64,000 bases of DNA from Amylostereum areolatum (GCA_012932865.1 SAXG01000122.1:1-64000); one strand, 5' to 3'. Positions 35,654 through 49,308 are shown, counted from the stretch's first letter. A program made the numbers and translations. Notes: generated by a model from the sequence alone, not told the origin.

Positions 35654-38264
35654 CTACTCGAGGGCGTCAAGGTCGATGACGGCCGCCATTGATGGCGTGG
35701 ACGAAGGCTGAGCTTGTGGTGCTGATCCACTGGTGCAAGTCCTGATATGAGAGCCCAACTCATGAATACCATACAGGGGTACATACAAGGCGGCTACCCA
35801 CAACTCGTGCATCATCTTATGGTACAGAGCGGGGCGGTTATCCTTGATATGCTGGAGGGTTGCGATGTGGCCGTGATAGGCGTCCATGAACATATTCGCC
35901 GAGAACTCTACTGGACGACGTTCACCCGAACGCCACTCGTAGAGAGAAGCGTACACCTAGTGCGAGGATGTGAGTATCATTCACGAGCTGTATATGACAG
36001 GTACCCATACGCACCGCTGTGAATATAAGCGCCACCATCGATGGTGGCATCTCGAGCTCTCGCTCTTGAGTCTCCGGGTTGACCGTGTATGGGAAGCGAG
36101 CCATGTGACGCTGCACGAATGAGTTGATTCCGGTGCCTCCATAAAGCTCCTTCGCGATGGTGGTACAAATCGGGTGCCGATACGGCTGACCCTTACGAAG
36201 CGACCCAACCAAACCACCCTACCAAAAAAACTGTGTATCAGCAGATGAGAATTAGGAGACGGCAGAAATGGAAAACCTGGCCAGTGTGAGGATATGTATA
36301 AGCGTAGTTGTTGAGAGCGTCTTCTGCGGCCTGGCCTGCTTCAGCACCTGGGAGGCCGAGATGGTACATGGTGACGGCATGGGTATCGCTCAGGCTCTTG
36401 ACTTCACCTCGGAACAGGCTGATGCGAGCAGTAAGCTAGCACTTGTTAGTCAGTGGTTATAAAGATATATTGGACGTAGCGACGTACAATCGGGGCTATT
36501 GCGGCCACATAGTCGCTATCTTGACACACACGACGGCGAATCTCGGCTGCCACTGGACGACCAGCAGTTGCCGAAACAAGTGCACATCGGATAAACCGCC
36601 CTCGCTGTTCTGCCATAGGGAATGCATCGACGAGAACGATGTCGCCATGAAGGACTTCAACAGACTGCTGGATAACGGCACGTAGCGTAGGATTTTGTTT
36701 TGTGATCTTGAGACGACCGCCATCGTGGACAAGGTCTGTGACGGCATTGTATGCAGGTGTTGATTGTGTTGGAGCCGGGGGAGGGAGGTGGAATGTGCCC
36801 GAGCCCGCAGGTCCCGCAGCATCAGAGACCATTGGGTCGTTGAGACCAAAAGCACCGAGACCAGCGACGTTACCAGGAGGGATCTGAGCCGACGGGTAAG
36901 GGGCCTGGGATGACCGAAGACTCGGGGGAGCTTGAGACGACCGTTGGCCACTGGCAGGGGGAGCTTGTGACGACGGAAGGGGAGCTTGTGACGACGGAAG
37001 GGGAGCTTGAGACGACGGAGGGGGAGCTTGAGATGGTGGAGGGGGAGCTTGCGATAATGGATCAAAGAAGTCGGGGTTCACGTAGGTTTCCATCATTGAA
37101 GGGAGCGATATGGCAGACTAGACACCGAGAAGAATATAAGCATAGGAAGAAGAAGAAGAACCCGTGTGGTATACCTCAAGCCCGGATGCAACGGAGAACC
37201 TTGGATGTGCGACATGCAGGAGCATCGGGTGTTCTTCAGCCATGGATGTGTTTGGAGCCGTTGCGTCGCAGGCTAACCCAGGAAACATGGCAGGGCCGGG
37301 AGTGATCTCTGATGCCAATGAGCGTGCGAGCTGCTGGTTGTGTCGAGCAGCATCAGGCCAGAACTGGGGACGCTGAGGGACATTGAGAACTGATTGCTGT
37401 CACAGATACAACAATATTGACGCACCTCTAACTCGATGGCCGCTTTGAACTTGGTGGGATGACTCGAGGCCAGCGCAATGAGTTCATCGGCATCGTGTTG
37501 ACCGTCTTGAGCGAAGTCAAAATCCTCGTCTTCATTGTTGTCGTGATCATCTATGTCAGGTACGATTTCTTGATCAACGTCCTGCTGAGTGTGTGAGCAA
37601 AAAAAAACTGTACGATCCAGATTGTATCTTACCGGAAGCACGAAAGGACCGACATTGGCGGCAAGCAGTGACCCAGAGACGTGGGAGTCACTGTACCCTC
37701 CACGAGATGGGGGCATATCTAAGTCGTTGGATAGGTCGATGCGGGGAGGTCGAACACGATGCTCCGGAACAGCTGATGAGAAAAGAGTCAGCGGCCGTTG
37801 AAAAGCAATGCACGTGCTGTAGATTGCTCACCTGCAGCTGCCTTTGTTCTCTTCGAGGACTGAGCCATAGCATCTAGTGTCTGACTGCACGAAGTGTCGC
37901 CAACACTATCCAGGTCTGACTTGCGCTTTCGACCACGGCGTACTGGCTCTAGATGTTATGATCACAGGTGAGTTTTCGACATTGAAGATTTCAGTGAGGA
38001 ATTATAGCTCACCAATAGGCGCGACAACACTGGTTGCTAGGATAAGGTGGGAGTGAAGAAATGTGAGTCGCTACTTCTCGTAGAGACTCTAGATGACTTA
38101 CCATTGGTAGGAGGGGCTGAACTTGCTGCAGCTTGCTCTGCACGGTTCCGTGAACGTGTTCGGGCGGCGCGAACCTGCGGCGATTCCACCGACGGGTCGC
38201 TAGTGACGAGAGCGTTAGCTTTCGCTTTCGCTTTTGCCACTGCCTTCTTCGGTTTAGGAGCCAT
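35654..38264 (-). CDS. DUF6532-like accessory protein of a Plavaka element
   Basis: Starts MAPKPKKAVAKAKAKANA (38264) and runs through about ten exons with good GT-AG ends to ALE-stop at 35654. The N-terminal half is basic and disordered (RRGRKRKSDLD, a likely nuclear signal), with acidic and SQAPPPS-type repeats near 36900-37060. The C-terminal half, from LVHDGGRLKITKQNPTLRAV through ISLFRGEVKSLSDTHAV, HPICTTIAKELYGG and SLYEWRSGERRPVEF to MHELWVAAL, resembles the DUF6532 family, which often lies beside Plavaka transposases in mushroom genomes. It appears uninterrupted although the neighbouring transposase is broken. Function unknown; DNA binding for transposition is a guess. Confidence 0.7.
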
Positions 38265-38568
38265 AAGAGTACATCAGCAATTTGTCGGATTTTGTTTTGG
38301 TATTTAGAAGGGTTGAGACCATATTTGAGGTGTTGCAGTGTTGGTGCTGGTTGAGAGGTTGGGTAAACACGCACCAACTCAGACACGTACTCAACAGAAC
38401 ATCAATATTGCATCAACTCGTCAAGTCTCTATGCAATAGAATAACCGCATTCACAACATGTCATCACTTACCAACATCATCAGCAATATTCCTGCAACTC
38501 GAACTCTCTCGAAAATTTCACAATGGGCACCAACTTGCCTCTCAACAAGCTCCAAGTACCAAATTTGA

Positions 38569-41500
38569 TTAATAAGTACAGTACAACATATCAAAACTAT
38601 CGTGATCTGCCCATTTATTAAGGTAAAACAAACGGTACCAGTTCAGCGTATCAGAAAAGTGCATGTCAGGATGAACCGGATCAGAATTGAAGATAGGGAG
38701 GATGTGCGCCGCACGGCGTATAGTATCCAAGTGAATCACTTGGACCGCTGGGCCCACCGCTAGGCAATGTGTCCGGCCACAGGACCCACATTCCTGTATC
38801 TGCATCCGGCACAGAATCGACGCGGGAAAACCACTGTACGAGTGCGCAAGTGAATGTTGTACCAGCAAACTTGAAGGAGAAGAAGAGCATTGTGCGTGCA
38901 ACTTCAATACCCTCTATACCCTCGTTATTGGAGTCCACACTGACGAGGATGCAGTCACGGCGTGCCCCGTCTTTCCTCCATGATGGTGTTGACCGTATGT
39001 ACTCGCGCCGCATATCACCCAGGCCGGAAGGATCAGAAGCTGCACGGAATAGCGCCATAGCGGAATGAAACACCTGCACGCGGTCACGAAACCAGTTGGC
39101 TCACACGGAGCACTGTTGCTGCGTCGGGAACAGGTTCGTCTGTAAGCTGATGGCATAGAAATGAGTATACGAGTGCTGCGCAGGTTCGGAACGCCAATTG
39201 AGTGGCCAAGGTCGTCGATCCGTTTGGGATATTTGCGCTCTGGATATCAGTAATGCGTGAGCTAACCTCCAAGGATGACTATAAGTGGTACTTACGAGGT
39301 GTCCTGGCCATTACGACCCGGTTCGTTATGTTGCGGTCTTGCACGGGCCCACCGTCAATACCTCTCGGTACCTCGTCGACTTTGCCCACCGCAGGTGGAC
39401 CTCCGGATGCGGGATCGGCACCCTCGCCTATACCCTCCTGTCCCCCCTCCTCATCCTCACCCTCCTTACCCTCCTCATCCAGCGCGGCCACCATATCCTC
39501 GAGCCATCGGAATACCCATCCAAGCAGAGAACCATGCAGCATTCCCCGCTGCTTGAGGTCTACCTTCGCAGCCGCCATTTTATCGAGCCGCTGGTTTATC
39601 AGCAACATCTGCCCAAGGGCTTCGAAGCGGTTAGAACGGCGCCATGGTTCCTTCACTGCCTTAATGTGCTTCGCCTCCGTGATTGAGGTGCACAGGCCAT
39701 TGGGCGCTCCGAACCACTCGATAAGTTCGCGGTAGTGCTTCATCGCGTGCTGTCGGGGGAGGGAAAGGCCTTCTGGACCCGGGGGACGGACACCGTACGT
39801 CTGGAACACGGTGCGGTACTCATAAAACCGCTCGAGAGCTTTGTCGAGTTCATTGAGGTCGGTCTCCGACAACTCGGACCGTCGCGCAAGGTAGCAAAAG
39901 TCGAGGTACGCAGATATCGCGCGCACCATGTCTCTTGGGACGTGGCCTTCGATAGCATTAACGTACACCTACAATATCGTAAATTTATCAGCAACCGTAA
40001 GAGCAAAATCAAACACGGACCGCTTACCTTCATTAACGCCTTGGAATCGTCTCCGGTCCACTGCTTGAAGTTCCGTCCCTGGTGAAAGCGCCGAAGACCC
40101 GTGAACGTTGGCGCGAGAGATATTCTTCACGAGATTGTTAGTGGCATGCAGGTAGTCCAAGTGACATATTTGTACTACATACCTTCGGTCAATGTCATCC
40201 ATGATTTCTCTTGCCTTTGCCGCCCCATGCGTGATCACTAAATACTCTCCAACCCATGTTACGAGGTGGTCCTTGAACCCCCCCTTGATCAATTGGTGTA
40301 AGAGGTCCATTGACAACAACTCGTTGATGTCGGCGCGGGGGAAGCTATCTGTGAATGGCTGGTGGTATATTTTGTTAGTGTTGTTGATGGTGTCCCGATA
40401 AACATTACATGGGCTCACCACAATGTCCCCCACAATTCCATACCCATCCCATAGCTCGGCAAGTGACCAGAGGTCAACAGCCTTTTCGCGATGCTCTCGT
40501 GATCGACGTAGCGCCGGGCCCCCGTCTAGGTTGTCGGGAGGTGCCGTACACCTACCAAAGTCACGTCAATGATACTCCGGACCAGTCCAAGACAAAAGGT
40601 TACCTTGGGCACCAATTCTGGACCACGCAGGAGAGGAGGACTTGCTCGGGGTAATCGGCAATGTAAGGCCCAAACCCGTAGATGGCCCGACGGTAATGGC
40701 CATCGGGGCACATCACGATGTCGGGCACGGTCATATGGTGCTTGAGAGGTTCAAAGATTGTGGCTAGAGATGAATGGAAGAGCTTCCGCCGAAATTTGCG
40801 GAATAGGGGTGAATTTCCGCCCTGCCTATTGACTGCAAAGTAAGCCGGATGCCACCAGAATGATACCTGACGACACACCTTTCGGAACAGAAAGAAATGC
40901 GGTGAGGGTAACGGAGTTACGGTGGGCGCGGCGGACGTTGTTGTGGACGTTCCCCACAGATTGATACAGCGGGTAGTAATCGTTTTGCCCCGTGGCGACC
41001 GAGACGGTCGTCTTGTCGCTGCCGGAGATGATGGGCACGAACATGCCGCCGTGAGTTTGCGGATCTGCCGCAATATCATCCTGTACGCCGAGACATCAAG
41101 TTAGATGTAGACCCGCCGATAGAAAACGGAAACAGCATACACATTGTTTCCATGCCAAATTTGCGGACATGAAATCCTTGAAAGTTCTCTTGCGGGGCTC
41201 TTCTCCGTCCTGGGGGTTGGTGAACTCGCGATAAGGTGCAGAGTCCCACTCGCCGTTGAAATCGGGGTTGGATATGTGTTGCCGCGCGATGGTGAGAGGA
41301 TTCCGAGTCCACACCTCGAACTCCTCATCCATCCATTTGGGAACATTCTCCGCTGGCCGCTCTCCCTCATAGCGCACGACGAAGCACTGCCATGGCGCAT
41401 CTCCCGCCCCTGATCGCATCAATTGCATCCTCCATCGCGCGGTTGGTTGCGAAAGGCGGTCCTTTCTCCCGATCTCCACCACTAACCATGAGACATAACG

Positions 41501-42057
41501 CCGCAAGGATTTGAAAGAGTTGGTCGATGCGGTGTTTCCCCAGCTGGACCTCTGTGAAGCAAAAGTCCGTCAGCTCATAGCCGAGGCGGTCGCCAAACGG
41601 GGTCCAGTCATCCGGTCGGTTGTCTTTCGGTGGAGGCGGAGTGTCGGGGGGAAGGTCTTGTCCATGGGCATCACACGGAGTACCTACATTGCTAAGTTAG
41701 AGAAAGTAGAAGGGCTGTGAAATGAATCGCGCACCATCGAGAATGGGGTGATACACCCTATCACGTCCAGGCAGATCACTGTCAGTTATCGATGTCGTCT
41801 TGAGGGCCGATGTTGTCGTGGTCGTGCGGTCCTTCAAACATCGCTTCGAACTCGTCGTACATGTCGTCGTCGTTGTCGTCGTCGCCATGGGAAAAAGGAC
41901 CTTGGGGTGGTGGTTCGTCGCCTTCGTCGGAGTCCTCCGCATCGGAGTCGTTGAAGGTTAAGTGCATCGTGTTCTTGTGTCTGGTAAGCCCGGAGAGAGA
42001 AGTAAAATCGGAACGGCTGCATGTTGAACAGGTGTAGCGGTTGTAATTGTAAGACAT
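38569..42057 (-). pseudogene. Plavaka transposase, frameshifted copy
   Basis: Cut-and-paste transposase of the CACTA-related Plavaka group. The N-terminal C2H2-like finger is CSTCSRSDFTSLSGLTRHKNT. Downstream family blocks in order: GRDRVYHPILDG, DRLGYELTDFCF, WKQC/DDIAADPQTHG, MFVPIISGSDKTTVSVATGQ (first catalytic Asp), RRAIYGFGPYIADYPEQVLL, PRADINELLSMDLLHQLIKG, GLRRFHQGRNFKQWTGDDSK, RQHAMKHYRELIEWFGAPNG with TEAKHIKA (catalytic Glu region), and VIHLDTIRRAAHILPIF near the end. Introns are intact, but the frame breaks near 41775, 41418 and 38760. The start lies only 176 bp from the divergent gene at 42234. Confidence 0.8.
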
Positions 42058-42233
42058 AGTTGTGCAAGAACGTAGATCTGGAATGTGGGTGGTGAGTGTT
42101 CAGTTTGCGTTGCAAGAGCGTGGGCAAATGGACTTACACAACAAAAAACACGCCTCTGCCACGTCAGGGCCTTCTCTTGACCAACACAACTCCTCACGCT
42201 GCATGTCCTCGTCGCCCGCCTCCATCTTCAACT

Positions 42234-44671
42234 ATGCCTCCTAAAGCTAAGAAACCCGTCAAAACCTCTACTACCAAGACCACAGAGAGCGCTCCCTGTG
42301 TTCCAACAAAAAAACGTACCGCCCGCAAAGCTTCCTCAACGGTCGAGCCGAAGGTTACCTCTATTAAGAAGCCCATCCCGTTGAAGGTGTTGTCCAGTCC
42401 TGACATTGATGCTGATGACTCGGTCGGCGCCAACGGGCGAGCCAAACGTGGCAGTGGACAAGTGGACTACCATGCCCTTTCTGGGAAAGGGAAACGTAGG
42501 CGAAGTGGTGCAGAAGTTGCCGCCGCAAAGGAGGCAAAGCTCCAAGAAAGTCTTGATGCGGAGGCTGAGCGAGAGGCCCGAATCGACGAGTTCGCTGCCT
42601 TCGAGAGTACGGCTGAAGAACGGCATGCCAAGGAAAAGAGTGAGGCCAGGAGACCCCCCCATCGTGTTCCGATCCAAAGTCACCCGTACGCCGCATTATT
42701 TGGGATCTTCAGATGATGAGGACGGCGGCGACAACGGTAGCAACGACAATGGTGGCCTGAGCGAAAAGGTGAGGTCTGTTGCACTTTCAGTTCGCAGTTT
42801 TCTCACGACGGCCTTAGGGAGAGTCCTTACCTGAGTATGGGGGAAGCACAGCAACCACGCCGTACTCCACTGAGGCAGAGGTGTACGACGAAGATGAAAC
42901 GGAAGACGATTCGGACGGCGCCCAAGGCGTCAACAGGAAGAAGAAGTCGCGGTCCGTAATTGTGGGATTTTTCGTCACGCTATCCCTTGCAGGGCTGAAT
43001 TATAGCAACGGTTGTGGGTAGGATTTGGAGCCGGAGAGCGAGGAAGAAACGGCAAGTGTCGACGAAGACACGATGGAGGTCGATGAAGAGGAAAGCAAAC
43101 CTGCGCGGCGCGTGAAAAAAGGTGTCCAAGTTCGGAAGGCGGTGGACCGCTCACGCGATGATGCAAAGTTGCTTTCACCTCCCATCATCGAGTCCCCTTC
43201 CACCGCAAGCTTGCCCCTTGGTCGAAAACGTGCAGGGACCGCAACAAAGAACCCAAGGTAAGTATTATCTACGGTTCATTGCAAAATTGATCACTTACAT
43301 CGTCATTGTCGTAGCGAATCCTCCGCGAAAAAGACTAAGAAGGACATGAAAGCGGATGCAGGTGCGCGGCCTGGCTTTGGTCAAGTAAAGCCGGCTGGCA
43401 AACGTCCCAAGCCTGCTCCGCTTGCATCTTCGGATCAAGATACATCTGACGAAGGGGTTCGCGCTCACTATGGCGGTTTGATCGACGACGACGACGACGA
43501 AGAGCCTGAACGCAACGAAGTCCACGCCTCTCTTAAAGCTGCGAAGGGGACCGGTGAAAAATCGAAGGTACGTACTCGCCGCCTGCCTCTCGAGATCATA
43601 CCCAGTGTGGTTGCCTAGTCCATGGCCAATGTCGGGCCAAAGGTAGCGGCGTCCGTCGTCATACGCGAGAAGGCCACAGTCAAGGATGTCTTCAAGCTTT
43701 CCGACCTCCCCGCCGCTCTCCAGAGCCTATGGAATGTCTACCATGCAACACTCATATCATACATTGGCTCTCGCAACGACATGGCCAGCCCATTCATCAT
43801 CAACGACGTCCTCGTCATCATCAAGTTAGTTTTCAATCAGGTCTACACTGGCTCGTTCGCATACACGAAGAAAATCGGCCCCAAAGAGGTTGTCTACGAG
43901 CTAGTAAGTACCTTCCCTCTTTGGACACACTATGCTAAATCACACTCTTGTAGTCCCACAATTGCATTCGGAATTGGCGCACGAAGTTTCGCGTACAGAG
44001 TACCGCTGTCGTCGGTGAATTCTTCAAGAGTTTCAGTGGCCCTCAAGCAATCTGCGATTACGTCGACGGCGTCGTCCCTGAAGACGACGATCTCGACGAC
44101 ATCCCCTTAACGTTTCATTGGCGGCAATACGACAAACAGGTAAGTACATTGTCAGTCCCATTTGCATTCTGTTCTAACTTTGCGTAACGCTATCCTAGGG
44201 CAAGAAGGGTAGTTATGAACACCCTTCGACACTGAAAATCTTAGCCACCCACCTTCAAGCAACTGCGTCGGCCAACACAAGCTGGTTTGAAGGACACGAC
44301 AGACCGATACAGGCCCTTGTTATGGCCCTCGTTGCGGTGCGTACTGTATTCATATATCATCCTTATCTTTATTGACCTTTTTCAGCACGAGCGCGGCCTC
44401 GGACTGTGGCGGACCGGCTCATGGGACGAGGAGAAGCAGAAGGCCCGGATGAGCGAGGAAAACTGGGGCAACGCCTGCCGCCAGCTATTTCACCGCGGTC
44501 TCGACACTTCCAAAAGCGAAGTGGTCCAAGATCATGCAAGGTGCGGAGGTGTACAACTACTCTGCTCGTGCTCGCCGTGGACTGGCCTCCGCCGCCCATG
44601 CTTCCGGTTCTGGTTCATCGCGCAAGGGTAAAGCGCGGGAGGTTGTGGAGCTTTCGGATGACGACGCGTGA
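42234..44671 (+). pseudogene. Transposon-linked accessory protein, probably frameshifted
   Basis: Begins MPPKAKKPVKTSTTKTTES, a Lys-rich tail much like the start of the DUF6532-like gene. Acidic/basic disordered exons follow. The conserved part runs from about 43620 (VFKLSDLPAALQSLWNVYHA, GPKEVVYEL) through NWRTKFRVQSTAVVGEFF, DDIPLTFHWRQYD and RGLGLWRTGSW to a C-terminus rich in Asp (ELSDDDA). At the C7 run (42654-42660) the frame shifts by one base: RRPPH in one frame, PPIVFRSKVTRTPHYLG in the next. The exon junction near 43020 also does not fit cleanly. The conserved second half is open apart from introns. I know this protein type only as a hypothetical neighbour of Plavaka transposases. 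It may be functional if the C-run is a sequencing error. Confidence 0.55.
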
Positions 44672-45580
44672 GGCGGTACTGTCCGCTCCCACCAAGGTAA
44701 GTTCCTGTCTCGCTCTGCTTATCTCATTCTAATCTTCATGGTAGCGGCTATATGAACGGTCACGCCGGGAAGGGTCTACGCTGCGTCGGGGATGGGGGAT
44801 TTGAATGCCTACGCTATATATATTGTTTCTCGCATGTTGATAACTGTTATGACCATTATGATACCTACGCCTACCAGATCACGAGTAGTTACATTGTTTC
44901 AAATGCAACCTGGTTATGATCCAATTGGTGCTTTGCGCATGGGTTTCACATTGTGTTAAGGTTGTGTTGGACATTAACTGCCTGCTAACATGCATTCTGG
45001 TTGAAGATATGTTTGGCAGTAAGTTCTTGTATGCGTTGAATGGAAGTTGGGCACTGGTTATATGTGCATTGACTATATGTTGGGTATGTGTAGCCTGTTG
45101 AGCAATCAGACATGGCCTGGGAGCCTGTTGGCGCATTGGTATGTTTTGATCATTTCGTGGTGTTTCGCGCGTTGTACAACGCTGTAACTAAGAAAAACAC
45201 GCCTTAACATGTCGAAACAAACTTCGACAATTTGCTGATGTAGCGGCACAAAGGGAAGTGTGTTGAAGGAGGGATATAAAAGAAGGGAGGGGAGTATTAG
45301 AAAAAGATGCGTAGAGGGCAGTGGAGGGAATGGGATGGCGATGAGATGAGAAGGTATGTGTTGGCGTATATATGTTCTCCCCCCACTGGTGCTGATTCCG
45401 TTGTTTGGTCTTTAGGTAGATTTTCAAAATATGTCAACTTAGTGCATTTGCGCAACTTAGATACTGACTCACAATGTGGTGCCCTAAGTCAAACTCTTTC
45501 ACTCCCGTTCACGATCCTCCCCTCCAACGTGCAACACGTTGATACTCCAGGCTCGCAAACTCTCTCCTACCCTTGTTTCC
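44672..45580. other. Spacer between accessory gene and intact Plavaka transposase
   Basis: AT-rich, no gene. A short hairpin (GTCGAAACAAACTTCGAC) lies near 45215. If the two genes belong to different elements, a terminus should lie here; none was found. Confidence 0.4.
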
Positions 45581-48500
45581 ATGGCCGAACGTCGTACTAC
45601 GGGGTCTGGACCTCTTCAAAGACCACAGTGCCCTGGATGCAATCGCATTTTCGAGCGACCAACCGGTCTTTCGCAGCATCTCGCAAAAAATGCGCGCATG
45701 GGTGCGAAAGCAAATCCGCTCTGCCGCTCAGCATATTTCTCCCTACCAGATGCTGCAACCATTGAGCCCGAGCCCATAGACACACCCGGGCCCCAGGCTC
45801 CAGAATGCGTGTTTCCCCCCGCCTTTGAAGGCGACTTCTTCGGCCACGACTACCATGAAGACGACTTTGGTGTCGAGATGGACATTGACACCGACGCCCC
45901 TGACGACCCTCTCATGCCCGGGCTTGAGAGCGACGAGGACGAGGACGAGGACGAGGATCAGCCGGAAGAGGATGAAGGCGATGATGAAGTAGATGCGGAA
46001 CTGTACGCTGAGTTGGCGTCCACGCTCTGGGAGCCAACTGTCAATCCGAATGTAGCTGCAGCCGGTACCGACACCAGGACTCGGACAAACCCTGTTTCAC
46101 ACCAAGGCGAGGATCCTGACCTGATGCCAGCCACAGAACAACCCCAACAACGTTCTTCCACATTCCCGAACTCCGACCCCATCATCGTTCCGTCTCCCCT
46201 CAAGATGGCCGGTGCGCCGCTTTCTCAAGTGCGGTCAACGTCAGAATACGAGAGCCAACGCAAGTCAAACAACATGCAATCTGGAAACATCTGGGCGCCA
46301 TTCGAGAGTAAGATCGACTGGACGATGGCTTACTGGGCGAAGATGCGAGGGCCGTCATCCATGGCCATGACGGAGTTACTGCAGATGGATGAGGTTCGTC
46401 GCACATACTATTTTATTTCTTTGTTGTTATTCACGGCTGTGTTTGATGCATAGGTTCCTCAGCGGCTCGGGCTATCATATCAGACAGCCGGACAGCTGAA
46501 CAAGATTATCGATCAGGAGCTGCCAGGTCGTCCAAAGTTCAAGACCGAACAAGTTCACATCGGCGGTGAAACTCTCGACGTGCACTACAGGGACATTATA
46601 CCGTGTATCAGGGCTCTCTTCGGCGATCCAGAATATGCGAAACACTTGGTATTTGCTCCCGAACGCCGTTACCAAGATGTAGACCAGACTGTACGGACTT
46701 ACGATGAGATGAACACTGGGAAATGGTGGTGGAACACTCAGGTATGAGAACATTAGTAGCTCTTCCACGAGAGGTAGCACATCTAATGGGCTATCTTACA
46801 GATGACTTTGGAAGCGTCAAAGCCAGGCGCAACGCTCATCCCTGTTATCATCTCCTCTGACAAGACTCAGCTCACCGTCTTTCGAAACAAGACTGCATAC
46901 CCTGTTTACATGACCATCGGGAACATACCCAAGGACATCCGCCGGAAGCCCTCGCGTCGTGCCCAAATCCTCATCGGTTACCTGCCCACATCCAAGCTTG
47001 AGAAGATGGAGAACAAGACCGGCCGCCGCCGCGCACTTGCAAACCTTTTCCATGCCTGTATGCGCAAGATCCTAGCTCCGCTGACGGTTTATGCGAAGTC
47101 GGGCATTGCGATGGCGAGCGGTGATGGGACATGGCGCCGCTGCCACCCGATCTTCGCAACGTTCGTCGGAGACTATCCCGAGCAAATCCTTGTTGCAGGC
47201 GCCATGTATGGTGACTGTCCCAAGTGTCCCGCCACATATCTTGAGCTTGGCGAGGAGACAGATTACCCTCTCCGAGATGTGGACACCGCACAAAATGTGT
47301 ATGACCTCGCCGACAATGATCCATCCGCATTCCATGGTGCCTGTCGCGATGCACGCCTCAAACCAATCTTCCACCCGTTCTGGGAGGACCTCCCCTACAC
47401 CAACATTTACGCATCGATCACTCCCGACATCCTTCATCAAATGTACCAGGGCGTCATCAAGCATGTTGTAGCATGGATCACGGATCCTCAAGCATTTGGT
47501 CCCGAAGAGATCGACGCGCGGTGTCGCCGAATGCCTCCCAACCACAACGCGCGGCTCTTCACAAAGGGTATCAGCAGTCTTACCCGTGTTACAGGGACGG
47601 AGCACAAAGACATATCCCGTATTCTGATGGGACTCATTGTGGATCTCCCTCTACCGGATGGGCAGGACCCTGCGCGTCTTGTACGTGCCATGCGCGCGAT
47701 CCTCGACTTCCTTTATTTGGCCCAGTACCCGCTGCACACATCGGAAACCCTCGTTGCCATGAACGAAGCACTGGACCGCTTCCATGAAAACAAGGATATC
47801 TTCATCGAACTCGGCATCCGCACCGACTTCAACTTGCCGAAACTGCATGCCTGCCGTCATTATTCGTCAAGCATCGAGCTTTTTGGCACAACCGATAACT
47901 ACAATACCGAACAGTCCGAGCGCCTACATATCGACTTCGCCAAGGACGCTTATCGAGCAACTAATCGTAGGGATGAGTATCCTCAGATGACGACGTGGCT
48001 CGAACGCCGGGAGAAGGTTCAGTGTCACGCTGCCTTTGTTGAATGGCAACTCGCTGGCTGTCCGGACCCTAACATCTCTGTTGATGCAGCAGACCATGCG
48101 CGCGTGCAAATGACAAAGCACCCCACTCTACCTGCCGTACATTTCGACACACTCAGCAATGACTACGGTGCTGTCGACTTCGCTGACGCTCTCGCCGATT
48201 TCCTTACTCAACACGCCCATCCACATCTCAGTGCAGCAGCAGCTCGCACTCGGGCAAACAACCTCCTCATCCCGACTTCGAAAGTTCCCGTTTATCATGG
48301 CATCAAGCTTTGGAACGATCATGGCCTTCACAGACCTGGCCAGGTTCAAGATACTCGTGAAACGGTTCACGTCCGGCCAGCGCGTAAAGACGCTCGTGGA
48401 AGGACCGTTCCTGCTCGCTTCGACACGGTCCTGGTGAAAGTGGGTAGCAATCAAAGTAGTGGGATATCTGGTACGTCGTACGGCTATTCTGCTGCCTGAT

Positions 48501-48886
48501 GTACGCTCAAATTTTCTTCCGTATCAGGGTTTCGTGTTGCGCAAGTGCGCGTCGTCTTTCACTTGCCCACAAAAGCCCTTTCACACATATTCCTCTCCAA
48601 AGACGTTGCGCCACCTCCGAAACACCTCGCCTACATTGAATGGTTCAGTCCGTTTACGGAACCTGAATCAGACTCTCTCATGTATCGTGTTTCTCGTTCT
48701 GTTCGTCAGGGTCAGCGCGTTGCGGAGGTCATTCCTGTCGAGCGCATCGAGCGCAGTGTACAGCTTTTCCCCCGCTTCGGACCTACAGCTCCCCGACATT
48801 GGGATAGCTTCAATGTTTTAGATCTCTGCAGTTCTTTTCGAGTCAACCCCTTCTTAGATCGGCATACTTATTCTACTATATCTTGA
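45581..48886 (+). CDS. Plavaka transposase, intact
   Basis: Exons 45581-46393, 46454-46741, 46802-48470 and 48528-48886 give 1042 residues with no lesion. The N-terminal finger is CPGCNRIFERPTGLSQHL. A strongly acidic stretch (DEDEDEDEDQPEEDEGDDE) follows. The catalytic part has LIPVIISSDKTQLTVFRNK (first Asp), FVGDYPEQILVAGAMYGDC with CPKC, ASITPDILHQMYQGVIKH, and CRHYSSSIELFGTTDNYN followed by TEQSERLHIDFAKDAYR (Glu region). The C-terminal module ends SSFRVNPFLDRHTYSTIS. The order of blocks matches the minus-strand copy at 38569-42057, but the two proteins are clearly diverged, so they are not a recent duplication. Terminal repeats were not found, so mobility cannot be judged. Confidence 0.88.
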
Positions 48887-49121
48887 AAACAATCACTGGT
48901 GATATTTGTGTGCGCGGAAGGAGCGTGGGAACCGAGACAGCAGGCATTTGAAGTAAGCGCGCGAGTGTTTGGATTACAAAGGTCGATTAACAGGCTCGGA
49001 TCTGTCCCATACTGTACATCTGGGCTTATATTAGTCCTAACTATGGAACAAAAATATGTCTAGCGAAAAAAGGATAACAAAATGAAGCTAGAGAGGTTCA
49101 AAGTGGTCCAAAGCTGCTGAA

Positions 49122-49136
49122 TCATGTGACTCATAC
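49122..49136. repeat. 15-bp target site duplication, left
   Basis: TCATGTGACTCATAC, identical to 54928-54942. Confidence 0.92.
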
Positions 49137-49308
49137 TTTTTATTATTATTTTTAAATACATTTATATCCCGCGTCAAGTACCTATGACTAAATGCGGCAG
49201 TATGGAAGTAAGGAAGAAGGGTGGGCTGTACGAGTAGGACAAATTATATGTGGGTCGTAGAATTGCTGGGAGGGTATGATGAAGTCATGAAAGGAAGTCC
49301 GATAATAG

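Noticed and set aside
36910..37305. Plus-strand ORF with repeated EGELxTTEG units
   Set aside because: Antisense of the SQAPPPS repeat of the DUF6532-like gene.
35126..49136. Search for terminal inverted repeats of the Plavaka elements
   Set aside because: No pair of matching ends was found by eye, so no element boundaries are claimed.
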